From the NCBI RefSeq assembly GCF_001787335.1, contig NZ_CP014674.1, positions 1,833,501-1,897,500 of the forward strand: a stretch of DNA of 64,000 bases, given 5' to 3'. The notes under the pieces are model-generated. The model made no database searches. It saw only the letters and a program-made list of their open reading frames with translations, and had not been told where the DNA came from. Numbering within the stretch: position 1 is the first letter of the stretch; each line of letters begins with the position of its first letter. Both the position numbers and the translations under genes were made by a program. This DNA is from Kozakia baliensis. Its GTDB lineage: Bacteria; Pseudomonadota; Alphaproteobacteria; Acetobacterales; Acetobacteraceae. Shown here piece by piece: positions 25,849-35,364 of this stretch.

Positions 25849-26858
25849 CTGTCGGAACTTCTCCCCTCCCAACGCCGCGCCCTCAGGGACGCCTCCTCGT
25901 GCCCTGGCTTGCGCAATGGCTTCGGCGCCACGAACCCTCATTTCTGATCGGTTGCGGATGTATCCTGCTGATCCTGTTCATCGGGGGCATTTATAATAGC
26001 CATTTTTTGACGCTCCCCTACCTTCTCCAGCAGCTTCAAGTAGCGTCCTATCTCGGCATCGTCGCCGCCGGAGCGATGACCGTCATCCTGCTCGGCCATA
26101 TCGATCTTTCAGTGCCCTGGACCATGACGACGAGCGCCATGCTCGCCACCGGACTTGCCGGGAATTTCGCACACGGCATTTTGGCGCTGCCGATCGCACT
26201 GGCCATCGGTGCCGCCATCGGCTTGGCGAACGGTCTCGGTGTCGCTTACGTACGCATACCCTCCATGATCTTTACCCTCGGCATGAACGCTGTCCTGCAA
26301 GGATTGATGGTGCTCTATACTGGCGGTTCCGCTCCCTCCAGTTCTGCCACCCCTTTGGGCATCTGGCTCTCGAACGTCCATATCATTCCCGGTATCGCGA
26401 ATGCCGTTTTCTGCTGGGTTGCAGTCTCCGCGGGTATGATCATCTTATTGCGCTTCACCGTGCTCGGTCGCACTATCTATGCAATAGGCAACCGCGAGCG
26501 CGCCGCCTATCTTTGCGGTCTACCCGTTCGTGGCGCCATCCTCGGCGCTTTCATGTTGGCGGGTATCGCCAGCGCCTTTGCAGGCCTTCTTCTTACCGGA
26601 TACGCAGGCAAAGCTTATCAAGGCATGGGAGACAGCTACCTCATGCCCGCCATCGCCGCCGTCGTTTTAGGCGGCACGAGCATTGCTGGAGGGCATGGCA
26701 CCTATAAAGGCACTGTCATGGGAACTATCCTCATCGTGGTTCTGCAAAGCGTTCTCGCTGTCATGCAAATGCCTGATGCCGGTCGCCAAATTATTTATGG
26801 CGTCATTATTTTTTCCATGCTGATGCTTTATGGAAGATCACCTCAAAACGCACGTTGA
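25845..26858 (+). CDS. Ribose-type ABC permease B (importer 2)
   Basis: 337 residues from the ATG at 25845, chosen because it overlaps the preceding stop in an ATGA; the longer open frame upstream overlaps permease A. Motifs: VILLGHIDLSVPWTMTTSAM, the less common His in place of Gly-Gly before IDLS, and MGDSYLMPAIAAVVLGGTSIAGGHGTYKGTV as coupling loop. The hydrophobic profile suits a CUT2 permease. It completes the importer with permease A, the tandem ATPase and the frameshifted binding protein. Confidence 0.93.
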   Translation: MTVGTSPLPTPRPQGRLLVPWLAQWLRRHEPSFLIGCGCILLILFIGGIYNSHFLTLPYLLQQLQVASYLGIVAAGAMTVILLGHIDLSVPWTMTTSAMLATGLAGNFAHGILALPIALAIGAAIGLANGLGVAYVRIPSMIFTLGMNAVLQGLMVLYTGGSAPSSSATPLGIWLSNVHIIPGIANAVFCWVAVSAGMIILLRFTVLGRTIYAIGNRERAAYLCGLPVRGAILGAFMLAGIASAFAGLLLTGYAGKAYQGMGDSYLMPAIAAVVLGGTSIAGGHGTYKGTVMGTILIVVLQSVLAVMQMPDAGRQIIYGVIIFSMLMLYGRSPQNAR

Positions 26859-26890
26859 TCCCGTTTGAATACACAATATTTGGAGCCGCA

Positions 26891-27790
26891 GTGTCAGCAT
26901 TTAAAAAAATCGGCTTTATCGGCACAGGTATCATGGGTTCCCATATGGCCAGACGTTTGGCGCAAGCCGGATATTCCGTCGCCGCCTGGAACCGCACTGC
27001 TGAAAAAGCGCAAAGATTGAGCCAGTACGGCGTGCGTTTTGCGTCAACACCGGAAAATGCAGCATCCGAGGCCGATATCGTGATCTGCATGCTGAGTTCG
27101 GACGCCGCCTGCCAGGAAGTACTTCCCGCCATTTTGGACACGCTCACGCCAAACTCCCTTCTACTCGTCATGAGTTCCATTTCCGTCGCCGCCGCACGTA
27201 AGCAGGCTCAAGACGCGCAGGCACGGGGCATACGCTATTTGGATGCGCCGGTTTCCGGCGGCGAAGCCGGTGCGCGGGATGGAAAACTCGCCATCATGGC
27301 GGGCGGAAACGCCGCAACCTTTGAAGATGCCCTCCCCGTTTTCCAGATACTCGGTCGCCCAACGCTAGTTGGAGAGGCCGGAAGCGGATCCCTCGCCAAA
27401 CTTGCCAACCAAATGATCGTCGCCGGTACGATTGCGTTGATTGCAGAAGCTTTCACCCTTGCCAAAGAAGGCGGCGTTCATCTCGATCGCCTTCGCGAGG
27501 CTTTAAACGGAGGTTTCGCCGACTCTCCTATTCTGGAAGGGCAAGGTCTGCGTATGATCGAACAGAATTTCACGCCAGGCGGCCCGGCGAAATATCAAAT
27601 CAAAGATTCCGGTGCGGCGCTCAGCTTGGCCCAATCTATGCATCTGACGTTACCGATCTCCGAAACCGTAGATCATCTTTTTCGGCGCATGGTCGAAGCG
27701 GGCGACGGTGAATTGGATCACAGTGCCGTTATTCGCGAAATTCAGCGTGAAAACGGACTCCCGATTTCGCCCCCACACCCGAAAGCGTAA
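26891..27790 (+). CDS. 3-hydroxyisobutyrate/tartronate-semialdehyde-type dehydrogenase
   Basis: 299 residues from a GTG at 26891, selected because GGAG stands five bases ahead and the sequence starts directly with KKIGFIGTGIMGSHMARRL; a TTG at 26855 would add a tail without homology. Rossmann NAD(P) motif GxGxMG at about residues 8-13, substrate motif LDAPVSGGEAGARDGKLAIM, and the catalytic Lys in GSLAKLANQMIVAG. Known: the beta-hydroxyacid dehydrogenase family interconverts short hydroxyacids and semialdehydes. As the last gene of the lactonase-importer operon it probably handles a sugar-acid breakdown product. Confidence 0.9.
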   Translation: MSAFKKIGFIGTGIMGSHMARRLAQAGYSVAAWNRTAEKAQRLSQYGVRFASTPENAASEADIVICMLSSDAACQEVLPAILDTLTPNSLLLVMSSISVAAARKQAQDAQARGIRYLDAPVSGGEAGARDGKLAIMAGGNAATFEDALPVFQILGRPTLVGEAGSGSLAKLANQMIVAGTIALIAEAFTLAKEGGVHLDRLREALNGGFADSPILEGQGLRMIEQNFTPGGPAKYQIKDSGAALSLAQSMHLTLPISETVDHLFRRMVEAGDGELDHSAVIREIQRENGLPISPPHPKA

Positions 27791-27966
27791 CCCCGACCCA
27801 GTATCTGCTGAAGTTTTCCCCGTATTGTGATGGGGTTTCGGCGCGGTTGAGCATCTTCGCAGACCCTCGGGCTTACCGTTTGCCTTATAAAGGTCGCCAT
27901 TGTCGTTCTTATGGAAAAGACTGCTTTCTTTTCATTTTTGAAATTGAACAACGTCGCCCGATTGAC

Positions 27967-29751
27967 ATGTCTCTCTCAGAATCCACGCGCTCGTTTCAGG
28001 AATCCTTCGCCCCTAAGCTGAGAAGCTTCATCAAGCAATTCTTCCTGCTGGTCCCCCATGCACCCGGCATCGCCAAAGCGCAGCTTGTCAGCGGTGTCGT
28101 TTCATCACTTACACTTATTGTCGCCGTCATCGCCTTCGGTCCTACTCTTGGACCAACGGCCCTTTTCGGCTCCATGATCGCACAATGGGAAGCGGACCGA
28201 CCTTTTCTTGCGCGTATAAGATGCGCTCTTCTCATCGGCGGCATCATGACGGTGACGATGGGCATCGGTGTGCTTATTGCGCCCTACCACGCCGCCATCG
28301 TGCCGATCGTGGTCGTTCTCATCCTAATCATGACGACGAGCTATTATTCCTTCGTCCTCACACGTGGGCCCGGGCCACTCAATCTTTTCTACGCAACCGC
28401 CATCGGCAGTTACCTGGGGCAATTTAGCGATATCGGCCTGCAAACCACTTATATCACGGGCTATGCGGCAGCGTTCGCAGGGGCTCTAACGCTCGTTGCT
28501 CTCCTGCCCAACATGCATGGACCGGAAGAACGCGCCGTTCAAAATGCAGAGCAGGAGGTCGAGGCATTTTGCCTTCATAGCCACGCCAATTTGTCCCTGC
28601 ATGAGCGTTCGGCACGTCGTCATACGGCCTATGCCGCCGTCAATCGCGGCTGGCTTACTTTGCGGGCGGCAGGTAATGGCATCCTTGGCTGCCAAGCCAA
28701 GCATATCAACCGAATGCTGGCCAGCAATCGCGCTCTATCCTTGCAGATCACCACCAACGCCTATCCACATATACGCCCGGAAGAGGTCGGCACCAGCACA
28801 CCGGCTTTACGTGGCAGACCAACCTTATTTTGGCTCTTTCAGAACAATTTTCATAAGAATTCAGTCGCTTGGTTTACCGCGTTTCGGGTCGGCCTGGCTG
28901 CGGCCATTTCCGGCGGGCTCACACAATTCCTGAATTTGGGCCATCCTTACTGGGCCATTCTGACTTCCACACTCATCCTGCATCGTTGGATCGGCCGCCT
29001 CGCCACGACAACCCGCGCCCTGCATCGCGGGGTCGGCACATTGCTCGGGCTTGGCGTTGTCAGCGGCGTCTTGAGTTTACAGCCGGGACGATGGGGGATT
29101 ATTGCGGCAATCGTTGTTTGCATTCTGGTGCAGAATCTTTTGGTTCTCCGGAACTACGCTCTCGGTATTGTTTTCGTTACCCCCATGGCGCTTCTTTCCA
29201 TCGAAGCCGCGGGACAAACCGGCTGGTCGCTCGAGCGACTCATGACGGATCGTATCGACGAAACCCTGGTGGGCATTACCGTCGCGATTTTAGTAACTTG
29301 GACGACAACCTTACGCAAACCGCGTGAAATGATGCGCGCGCAGTTTCAACGCACATTGCAGGCCATTGAACATCTGTTGCGCTTCATCGCGCAAGATTTG
29401 GCTTCCTCGCCGGAAGCCATACATGCGCGTGTCGTCCTTCAATATGAGTTGCTGACGACGCTCGCCGTCCTGACGCAAGCTGCGGAGGACGATCCCGAAC
29501 TTCATCCCTGGCATGACGTCGAAGTCGCTATGGCGGATTTAGGTTACGCCACGCTTGCCGCCTGCTGGCTAAACCAGCCTAGCCATCTTGTCTCGGCTCT
29601 GCCCACACTTCGAAAAGTAACCGCTCTGCGAAAAAAGGAATTATTCGCCACTGAAAAAGACACCCATATTCAGTGCATCGCGCAGCATGTCGTCGCGATC
29701 AACAGGACTCTCTCCGAACCTGTCATGGGATTTGCTCAAGAAAGACCGTAA
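27967..29751 (+). CDS. FUSC-family membrane protein (aromatic-acid exporter-like)
   Basis: 594 residues from the ATG at 27967; in-frame codons upstream have no homologous look. Two blocks of membrane spans (about residues 40-170 and 320-450) flank cytoplasmic regions, the YccS/FUSC layout. The second block starts WFTAFRVGLAAAISGGLTQFLNLGHPYWAILTS, the typical FUSC motif, followed by HRGVGTLLGLGVVSG. Known: the family includes p-hydroxybenzoic acid exporter AaeB and YccS. The exported compound is unknown. It stands alone between the lactonase operon and a convergent dehydrogenase gene. Confidence 0.85.
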   Translation: MSLSESTRSFQESFAPKLRSFIKQFFLLVPHAPGIAKAQLVSGVVSSLTLIVAVIAFGPTLGPTALFGSMIAQWEADRPFLARIRCALLIGGIMTVTMGIGVLIAPYHAAIVPIVVVLILIMTTSYYSFVLTRGPGPLNLFYATAIGSYLGQFSDIGLQTTYITGYAAAFAGALTLVALLPNMHGPEERAVQNAEQEVEAFCLHSHANLSLHERSARRHTAYAAVNRGWLTLRAAGNGILGCQAKHINRMLASNRALSLQITTNAYPHIRPEEVGTSTPALRGRPTLFWLFQNNFHKNSVAWFTAFRVGLAAAISGGLTQFLNLGHPYWAILTSTLILHRWIGRLATTTRALHRGVGTLLGLGVVSGVLSLQPGRWGIIAAIVVCILVQNLLVLRNYALGIVFVTPMALLSIEAAGQTGWSLERLMTDRIDETLVGITVAILVTWTTTLRKPREMMRAQFQRTLQAIEHLLRFIAQDLASSPEAIHARVVLQYELLTTLAVLTQAAEDDPELHPWHDVEVAMADLGYATLAACWLNQPSHLVSALPTLRKVTALRKKELFATEKDTHIQCIAQHVVAINRTLSEPVMGFAQERP

Positions 29752-29758
29752 AATATTT

Positions 29759-29788
29759 GGGAGTAGAGTAGATAAGCTATCTACTCCC
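29759..29788. terminator. Hairpin between convergent genes
   Basis: GGGAGTAGA pairs with TCTACTCCC around a 12-base loop that is itself partly self-complementary (TAGATAAGCTATCTA). It lies between the FUSC and 3-hydroxyacyl-CoA dehydrogenase stops. The T-tract is weak on either side, so the terminator call is tentative. Confidence 0.5.
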
Positions 29789-29801
29789 GCTCTTCGTAAA
29801 C

Positions 29802-30767
29802 TCAATCGAGCAAAGGTGACGGCCCAAGCTCCTGCAGCACTTGCGCCATACGAGAATATGCCTTGTTTCGATAAGCAATCAGCTTGGAAAGCTGCTCCGG
29901 CGTAAATTTTCCCGTAAAGCCCTCGCCGCTTTTCGTGCCGAGTTTTCCTTCCGCAACCAATTCCTTCAACAATTGCGGCGTCGCCAGACGATCGCCAAAA
30001 GCATCCTCGAATGTTTTGAAGCAATTGACGTACACATCCAGCCCGGCCATGTCGGCAATGGCGAAGGGACCAAAGAAGGGCAAGCGGAAACCAAAGGTGC
30101 TGCGAACGATTGTATCGACATCTTCTGGCGTGGCGATTCCCTCTTCCACAATAGAATTGGCTTCCTTCAGAAGAACATATTGAAGCCGGTTCAGCACGAA
30201 CCCAGGACGATCAGCCACTTGCGCAGCGCTACGGTTCGCACGTTTCAACATATCCTTCACGACCGGAATGACGGCAGGATCGGTCGCCTCGCCGCATACC
30301 AATTCCACGCCCGGGATAAACGGTGCCGGGTTACTAAAATGCACGGTGAGGAAACGTTCAGGATGGGTGACATACGGTGCAAGCGTATGAACCGGAAGCG
30401 TGGATGTATTCGTCCCTATTATGGCTTCAGGGCGCGCAGCGGAACAGATGCGCTTGAAAACCTCTGCCTTGATAGCGGGCACTTCCGGCACGGCTTCTTC
30501 AATGAAATCCACTTCGCGCACGGCATCTTCGATGGAGGGTGCGGTCTGTAAATTCACTTTGACGCGCGCGCTCGAACCTTTTGGAAACAGTCCTTGCTGC
30601 TCGAATTCATCGGCTTCGCGCAAAAGGCGTGCGTAATTTTTTTGTGTCGCCTCTTCGGAGACATCCGCGAGAACGACGGACATACCCGCAGCCGCGAGAG
30701 ACTGCGCAATGCCGCCGCCCATATATCCAGCCCCGACCACGGCTACAGTTTGGATTTTATCGATCAT
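29802..30767 (-). CDS. 3-hydroxyacyl-CoA dehydrogenase-family protein
   Basis: 321 residues, with two domains in the usual order. The NAD domain has TVAVVGAGYMGGGIAQSLAAAGMSVVLAD and FIEEAVPEVPAIKAEVF; the catalytic His is in TVHFSNPAPFIPGVELV, followed by the helical domain PGFVLNRLQYVLLKEANSIVEEG. The length matches stand-alone short-type enzymes such as 3-hydroxybutyryl-CoA dehydrogenase or lambda-crystallin/L-gulonate 3-dehydrogenase. Given the sugar-centred neighbourhood, gulonate dehydrogenase is a fair alternative. The divergent LysR gene, 231 bases away, may control it. Confidence 0.88.
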   Translation of the reverse strand: MIDKIQTVAVVGAGYMGGGIAQSLAAAGMSVVLADVSEEATQKNYARLLREADEFEQQGLFPKGSSARVKVNLQTAPSIEDAVREVDFIEEAVPEVPAIKAEVFKRICSAARPEAIIGTNTSTLPVHTLAPYVTHPERFLTVHFSNPAPFIPGVELVCGEATDPAVIPVVKDMLKRANRSAAQVADRPGFVLNRLQYVLLKEANSIVEEGIATPEDVDTIVRSTFGFRLPFFGPFAIADMAGLDVYVNCFKTFEDAFGDRLATPQLLKELVAEGKLGTKSGEGFTGKFTPEQLSKLIAYRNKAYSRMAQVLQELGPSPLLD

Positions 30768-30998
30768 GCTTGGTCTCCGTATTTTCAGATGTCGTCATGA
30801 GGGGGAGATGCGTTGGAGATATTCACGCTTGTCTGCGAATACCGATAAGCCGCCTCCGCCACATTGATCCACGGCGGAAAGCTCCCAAGGACGTTCATTG
30901 TAACACCTAAATGTTAGAAATATCTTTTAGCGAGACTACAGCCAGCCCGTCCAATATCGATTACTCATGAACCGATAACCAAAACCGAGTTTTCGCCC

Positions 30999-31964
30999 AT
31001 GGCTTCGAACGTCGATTCAACACCCCAATGGTTTATGCAGCGTCGTATTAAGCTTCAGCACATCAAGGTGCTGGCATCTTTCCCTCAACATGAGACTTTG
31101 CATCAAGTGGCGAAGCATCTCGGGATTTCCCAACCAGCCGCATCGAAAATCATCGCTGAACTTGAAACGGCGGTTCGACATGAATTGTTCACACGTTCCG
31201 GACGCCTTCTTATACCGAACGATCTGGGAAAAATTCTTATCCGACATTCCGTCGCCATGCTTCGCGAACTCGGGCATGCCTCGGATGAATTGGCCGCCAT
31301 GGTGGACGGTCGCCGTGGTCACGTCGCCATCGGCGCGATAGATGGCCCGACGGTCAACGAACTGGCAGATTTCTTGGTTTATTTGAAGGAACATTTTCCT
31401 TTGATCGAAGCGCGCGTGGAAACGGCCTCAAGCGTTCAACTCATCAAGCTTCTCGAACAACGCAAACTTGATATCGTCTTAGGGCGTGCCACGCCCACGC
31501 TTGATCGTAGTCGTTTTTCCTATCGCGAGATCGGCGCGGAGCGGCTCGCGGTCGTAGGACGATACGGCCATCCTCTGTCACAAGAAAAGCGCCTTCGAAT
31601 AAAGGATATACAGCAAGAGAATTGGATCATACAGAGCAAGAATTCGACGCTACGTGCTTGGTTCGATGCTCTTTTCGTAGAGCGGGATTTGAGTGCGCCA
31701 GCGCATATCGTCAACACGAATTCTCTATTGATGACGCTGGCTTATCTATCTCGTACGGATGCGCTCTCCGTGCTCTCTGAACCCGTGGCTTTGCAGCAGG
31801 CGGCCTGCAAGCAACTGAGTATCCTATCGATTGATGTGGATACCACGACAACGCCTTACGGCTTGATTGTGCCCGTGGATACGTCCTCATCTCCAATCCT
31901 GACGACAATCCTTAATGTGCTGACGCCTCTCGTCAGAAAGCATTACTCTCACAAAACAACATAA
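30999..31964 (+). CDS. LysR-family transcriptional regulator
   Basis: 321 residues. Helix-turn-helix at about residues 20-75: HIKVLASFPQHETLHQVAKHLGISQPAASKIIAELE, with the LysR effector domain behind it (GHVAIGAIDG..., LDIVLGRATP, ERLAVVGRYGHPL). The opening 'RRIKLQHIKVLAS' resembles the GbpR/galactose-binding-protein regulator branch. Divergent from the 3-hydroxyacyl-CoA-type dehydrogenase and upstream of the OprB porin gene in the same direction, so either may be its target. Confidence 0.92.
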   Translation: MASNVDSTPQWFMQRRIKLQHIKVLASFPQHETLHQVAKHLGISQPAASKIIAELETAVRHELFTRSGRLLIPNDLGKILIRHSVAMLRELGHASDELAAMVDGRRGHVAIGAIDGPTVNELADFLVYLKEHFPLIEARVETASSVQLIKLLEQRKLDIVLGRATPTLDRSRFSYREIGAERLAVVGRYGHPLSQEKRLRIKDIQQENWIIQSKNSTLRAWFDALFVERDLSAPAHIVNTNSLLMTLAYLSRTDALSVLSEPVALQQAACKQLSILSIDVDTTTTPYGLIVPVDTSSSPILTTILNVLTPLVRKHYSHKTT

Positions 31965-32126
31965 AGTTTATATCGATCACGCACAATGTGATCTTTTTGA
32001 GGCAGGGCGTTAGAATGCTTCATAGAGATATGTCACAATATTTTGTTATTGTCGTTTAGTATTGCTGGTTTATGACGTTTGGTTAATTCCTATTTTGTAT
32101 CAGATTAACAAGAGTTACGCTGCCCG

Positions 32127-33641
32127 ATGGAAACCAAACGTATCAACGTGAGCTTGAAGAGCGTTATTAGTGCTGCTTTGTCGAGGCTTCCCTTGAGGAA
32201 GAACTGGCGTCTGCGTCATACGCATGTTTTGGGCGCGATGACTGGTGCATGCTTCATCCTCCTCTCTTCGCAGGCATTGGCCCAGTCGGAAACTGCAAAG
32301 ACCGAGTTTTCAAATAACTATGAAGCCATGGGCTTTCCGATTGCCGGGCAAGGCGCGGTGCCGATCGGGCCTTTGGTGCCCTCGCTTTATGGAAACCCTC
32401 ACCTTTTCGGAGATTGGGGCGGCGCGCAGAGTTGGCTCAAAGACCGCGGCATCTTCCTTAACATTGCCCTGAACGAAGAATATATGGGCAACATCACTGG
32501 CGGGCGCACCCGCGATAATGTCCTGGCTGGTCAGGTTGCGGCAGAGCTTGATGTCGATTGGCAAAAACTCGCCAACGTGCCTGGGCTATGGACGCATCTA
32601 CTTGTCATCAATGGCCATGGCCGCAGCTTTAGCCATACGCTTGGCGATTCTGTTTCAAACCCAGAACAGATATATGGCGCACGCGGAAACGTGGTCGCGC
32701 ATCTTGTCGCGATGTATCTTGATAAAAGCTTTCTCCATGACCGAATCATTCTATCGCTCGGCGCAATTCCGACCGGCACGTTCTTCAACTTCGATGCTCT
32801 CGCCTGCTCATTCATGAACGTTAGTGTTTGCGGAAATTTCGCACCAGGGAAATACACGCCCGGCGGGCGCGATTGGCCTTCCGCCAATATCGGCGCTGTC
32901 CTGCGTGTTCGCCCAACTGAACGAACCTATATTATGGGCGGAATTTTCGCTGTTAGCCCTCATGCCTATAATGGAGGCATTTCCGGCTGGGCGTTGGCAC
33001 AGGATGGGCTTGGAAAGCTATCTTCCCAAGTCGAACTCGGTTGGACGCCCGCCTTTGGCAAAGATAAATTGCTGGGACATTACAAAATTGGCATGTGGTA
33101 CGATAACTCGCGCTATCCCAATCTTTATGAAGACAGAAACGGACAATCCTTCCTGTTGAGCGGCCTGCCACAACGCAAACAATCTGGCACTTGGTCGGCT
33201 TGGTTCATGTTCAACCAAATGTTGATGCGCAACGGTGACGGAATAGCGAACGGATTGATCGCAATCGGCGGGGTCGGATATGCGCAGGGCAATGTCGTAG
33301 CCATGAGGGACCATGAATGGATCGGCTTGTTGGAAAGCGGCACACCCTGGAACCGCCCGCTCGATCAGATTGGCGTGATGTTTCAAAACATGAACATGAG
33401 CCGAAGCGTGCGGTTGCAGCAAGAATCCTCTCTCGCACTGGGCACGCCCTTCCTCTCGAATCAGTGGGGAGACGTTTATGGTGTCCAGAAATGGGAGCGT
33501 GTTTACGAAGCATTTTATAGCGTTCATCTTGCGCGCGCGACGGCTCTGCAATTCGACTTTCAATATCTTCAGCATCCAGGCGCCACGACGACTTTCGAAG
33601 ATGCCGCCGTTATTGGCGGGCAGTTCACCACGAACTTCTAG
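32127..33641 (+). CDS. OprB-type carbohydrate-selective porin
   Basis: 504 residues. A long basic N-region precedes a hydrophobic core ending LLSSQALAQ, so an unusually long signal peptide of about 55 residues is predicted. The OprB pattern follows: LFGDWGGAQSWLKDRGIFLNIALNEEYMGNITGG near residue 92, HLLVINGHGRSFSHTLGD, and the barrel end ALQFDFQYLQHPGA...GGQFTTNF with a terminal Phe. Known: OprB porins let sugars and polyols through the outer membrane and are numerous in acetic acid bacteria. It lies directly upstream of the polyol dehydrogenase. Confidence 0.93.
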   Translation: METKRINVSLKSVISAALSRLPLRKNWRLRHTHVLGAMTGACFILLSSQALAQSETAKTEFSNNYEAMGFPIAGQGAVPIGPLVPSLYGNPHLFGDWGGAQSWLKDRGIFLNIALNEEYMGNITGGRTRDNVLAGQVAAELDVDWQKLANVPGLWTHLLVINGHGRSFSHTLGDSVSNPEQIYGARGNVVAHLVAMYLDKSFLHDRIILSLGAIPTGTFFNFDALACSFMNVSVCGNFAPGKYTPGGRDWPSANIGAVLRVRPTERTYIMGGIFAVSPHAYNGGISGWALAQDGLGKLSSQVELGWTPAFGKDKLLGHYKIGMWYDNSRYPNLYEDRNGQSFLLSGLPQRKQSGTWSAWFMFNQMLMRNGDGIANGLIAIGGVGYAQGNVVAMRDHEWIGLLESGTPWNRPLDQIGVMFQNMNMSRSVRLQQESSLALGTPFLSNQWGDVYGVQKWERVYEAFYSVHLARATALQFDFQYLQHPGATTTFEDAAVIGGQFTTNF

Positions 33642-33864
33642 AACGTCTCTCATCTTGTCTGTTCTGAATAACGGGCAAGATTTACGAATCATATATAATA
33701 GCGACCTCCAGTCTAGGAGTGCGGGATATTGTCATTCGAGCCTTAGAAAGCCGCAAACGCATTAAGTTCCATCAGGTCTAGTTTACTGGAAATCCATTAA
33801 TTTCTCGCTAGTATTTGGCAACAATCACAAGAGAACCAGCCACTTTTACGAAAGGATTTGATCC

Positions 33865-35343
33865 TTGAGACTGTCTCGTGTTGCTTTGCCTTATCTTCCG
33901 GAAAATGTTTATCGGCCTCAATACGATCTTTCGGGACTCACGCCGGGTATCCTGCATTTAGGCTGCGGCAATTTCCATCGAGCGCATCAGGCAGTCGCAA
34001 CACAAGCCGCCATCAATTTGGAAGGAAAAGACGGGCTGCGTTGGGGAATTGTCGGAGCCACAATGCGCAGTCCGACATTGGTCGAACGCCTCCGACCACA
34101 AGATAATCTTTATACGCTGCTCACGCGTCTTCCCGATAGAACGGCAGCTTCCATTATTGGCTCCATCCATGCGATGTCTTTTACAGGGGATCCGCTCTCA
34201 TATCTGCCGGAGCGCCTCGCCGATCCGCAAATACGCATCGTATCACTAACGGTGACGGCCAGTGGCTATTATCTTACCGCTGAAGGCCGCCTCGACCCGC
34301 AAGCGGACGCTATTCGCGCCGACCTTATAAGCGAATATCCGCGCACGGCTCTCGGTATTCTTGCCTTGGGCTTGGCTATAATACGTGAACGCGGCACGAC
34401 GCCGCCCGTTATTCTTTGTTGCGATAATGTCAGCAATAACGGCGCAACTTTACGCCAAGCTGTGCTGGATTTCGTGTCTCTACGAGGCGACGATGCTTTA
34501 GGAGCATGGATTGCGGCACATGTGCAATTCCCCGATACGATGGTCGACCGTATCGCTCCCACCACAAGCGCCAACGATGTCGAAGATGCGCTGGCGGCAT
34601 TGGAAGGCATTCATGACGAGGCGCCCATTTCGGCGGAACCATGGTTCCAATGGATTATCGGCCCGTTCGAAGGCCCCCGCCCGCATTGGGAGGCCCATCC
34701 GGGAACCAAATTCGTTTCAGATGTCGGCCTTTTCGAAAGGGCGAAACTTCAAATGCTCAATGGCAGCCACATGCTTCTCGCCTATGCCGGAGCTCTGGCT
34801 GGCCTGAATACGATCGCTGAAGCGGCAAGCGATCCGATGCTCGGTCGGATTGCGGCGCGCTTCATTCGTCATGAGCAAGATGCGGGCATCGGCCTCTCCG
34901 CCCAGGAATTGGATGATTACGCCCACGATCTTATGGAGCGTTTTCGCAATCCTGGCATCGTGCATGAAGCCGAGCGCGTCGGTCGTAATGGCTCGGTCAA
35001 AATGGCGGATCGTGTCATTCGCCCCATGCGGGAAAATTTGGAAGCGGGGCGTTCAGTCAACGGCGCTAGATTGTTGATCGCTTGCTGGATACGCTGGTTC
35101 GCTCTGCATGAACAAGACGCGCTTGACTTGGCTCTTGCCGACCCACGCGCCAATGTTCTCCGAAAGATATGCGCTCAGGCGCGCCATGATCACGAAGCGC
35201 AGACCGAGGCTTTCTTCGCGATGGAGGAAGTATTTGGCCCCCCGCTTCCACAACATGAAAAGGAAGTAAAAGCGATTGCGTCCATCTTACGCCGTCTGAC
35301 GGAAGAACAGGTGCCAACCCTTTTGCAAGAATTGGCTGCCTGA
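33865..35343 (+). CDS. Mannitol/polyol dehydrogenase (long-chain PSLDR family)
   Basis: 492 residues from a TTG at 33865 preceded by AAAGGA. Motifs of the polyol-specific long-chain dehydrogenases: GILHLGCGNFHRAHQAVATQ (NAD-binding Gly-rich loop), VTASGYYLTAEG, ILCCDNVSNNGATLRQAVL, and the catalytic Lys/Asn/His set in KLQMLNGSHMLLAYAG. Known: family members reduce fructose to mannitol or oxidise mannitol, arabinitol and uronates in the cytoplasm. The porin and HAD phosphatase next door make a small polyol/ketose module. Mannitol, sorbitol or fructuronate are all possible substrates. Confidence 0.92.
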   Translation: MRLSRVALPYLPENVYRPQYDLSGLTPGILHLGCGNFHRAHQAVATQAAINLEGKDGLRWGIVGATMRSPTLVERLRPQDNLYTLLTRLPDRTAASIIGSIHAMSFTGDPLSYLPERLADPQIRIVSLTVTASGYYLTAEGRLDPQADAIRADLISEYPRTALGILALGLAIIRERGTTPPVILCCDNVSNNGATLRQAVLDFVSLRGDDALGAWIAAHVQFPDTMVDRIAPTTSANDVEDALAALEGIHDEAPISAEPWFQWIIGPFEGPRPHWEAHPGTKFVSDVGLFERAKLQMLNGSHMLLAYAGALAGLNTIAEAASDPMLGRIAARFIRHEQDAGIGLSAQELDDYAHDLMERFRNPGIVHEAERVGRNGSVKMADRVIRPMRENLEAGRSVNGARLLIACWIRWFALHEQDALDLALADPRANVLRKICAQARHDHEAQTEAFFAMEEVFGPPLPQHEKEVKAIASILRRLTEEQVPTLLQELAA

Positions 35344-35364
35344 AAAATCCATCTGAAAAGCGGC

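Noticed and set aside
33018..33692. 224-codon frame antisense to the OprB porin
   Set aside because: The porin's motifs and signal peptide are clear on the plus strand.
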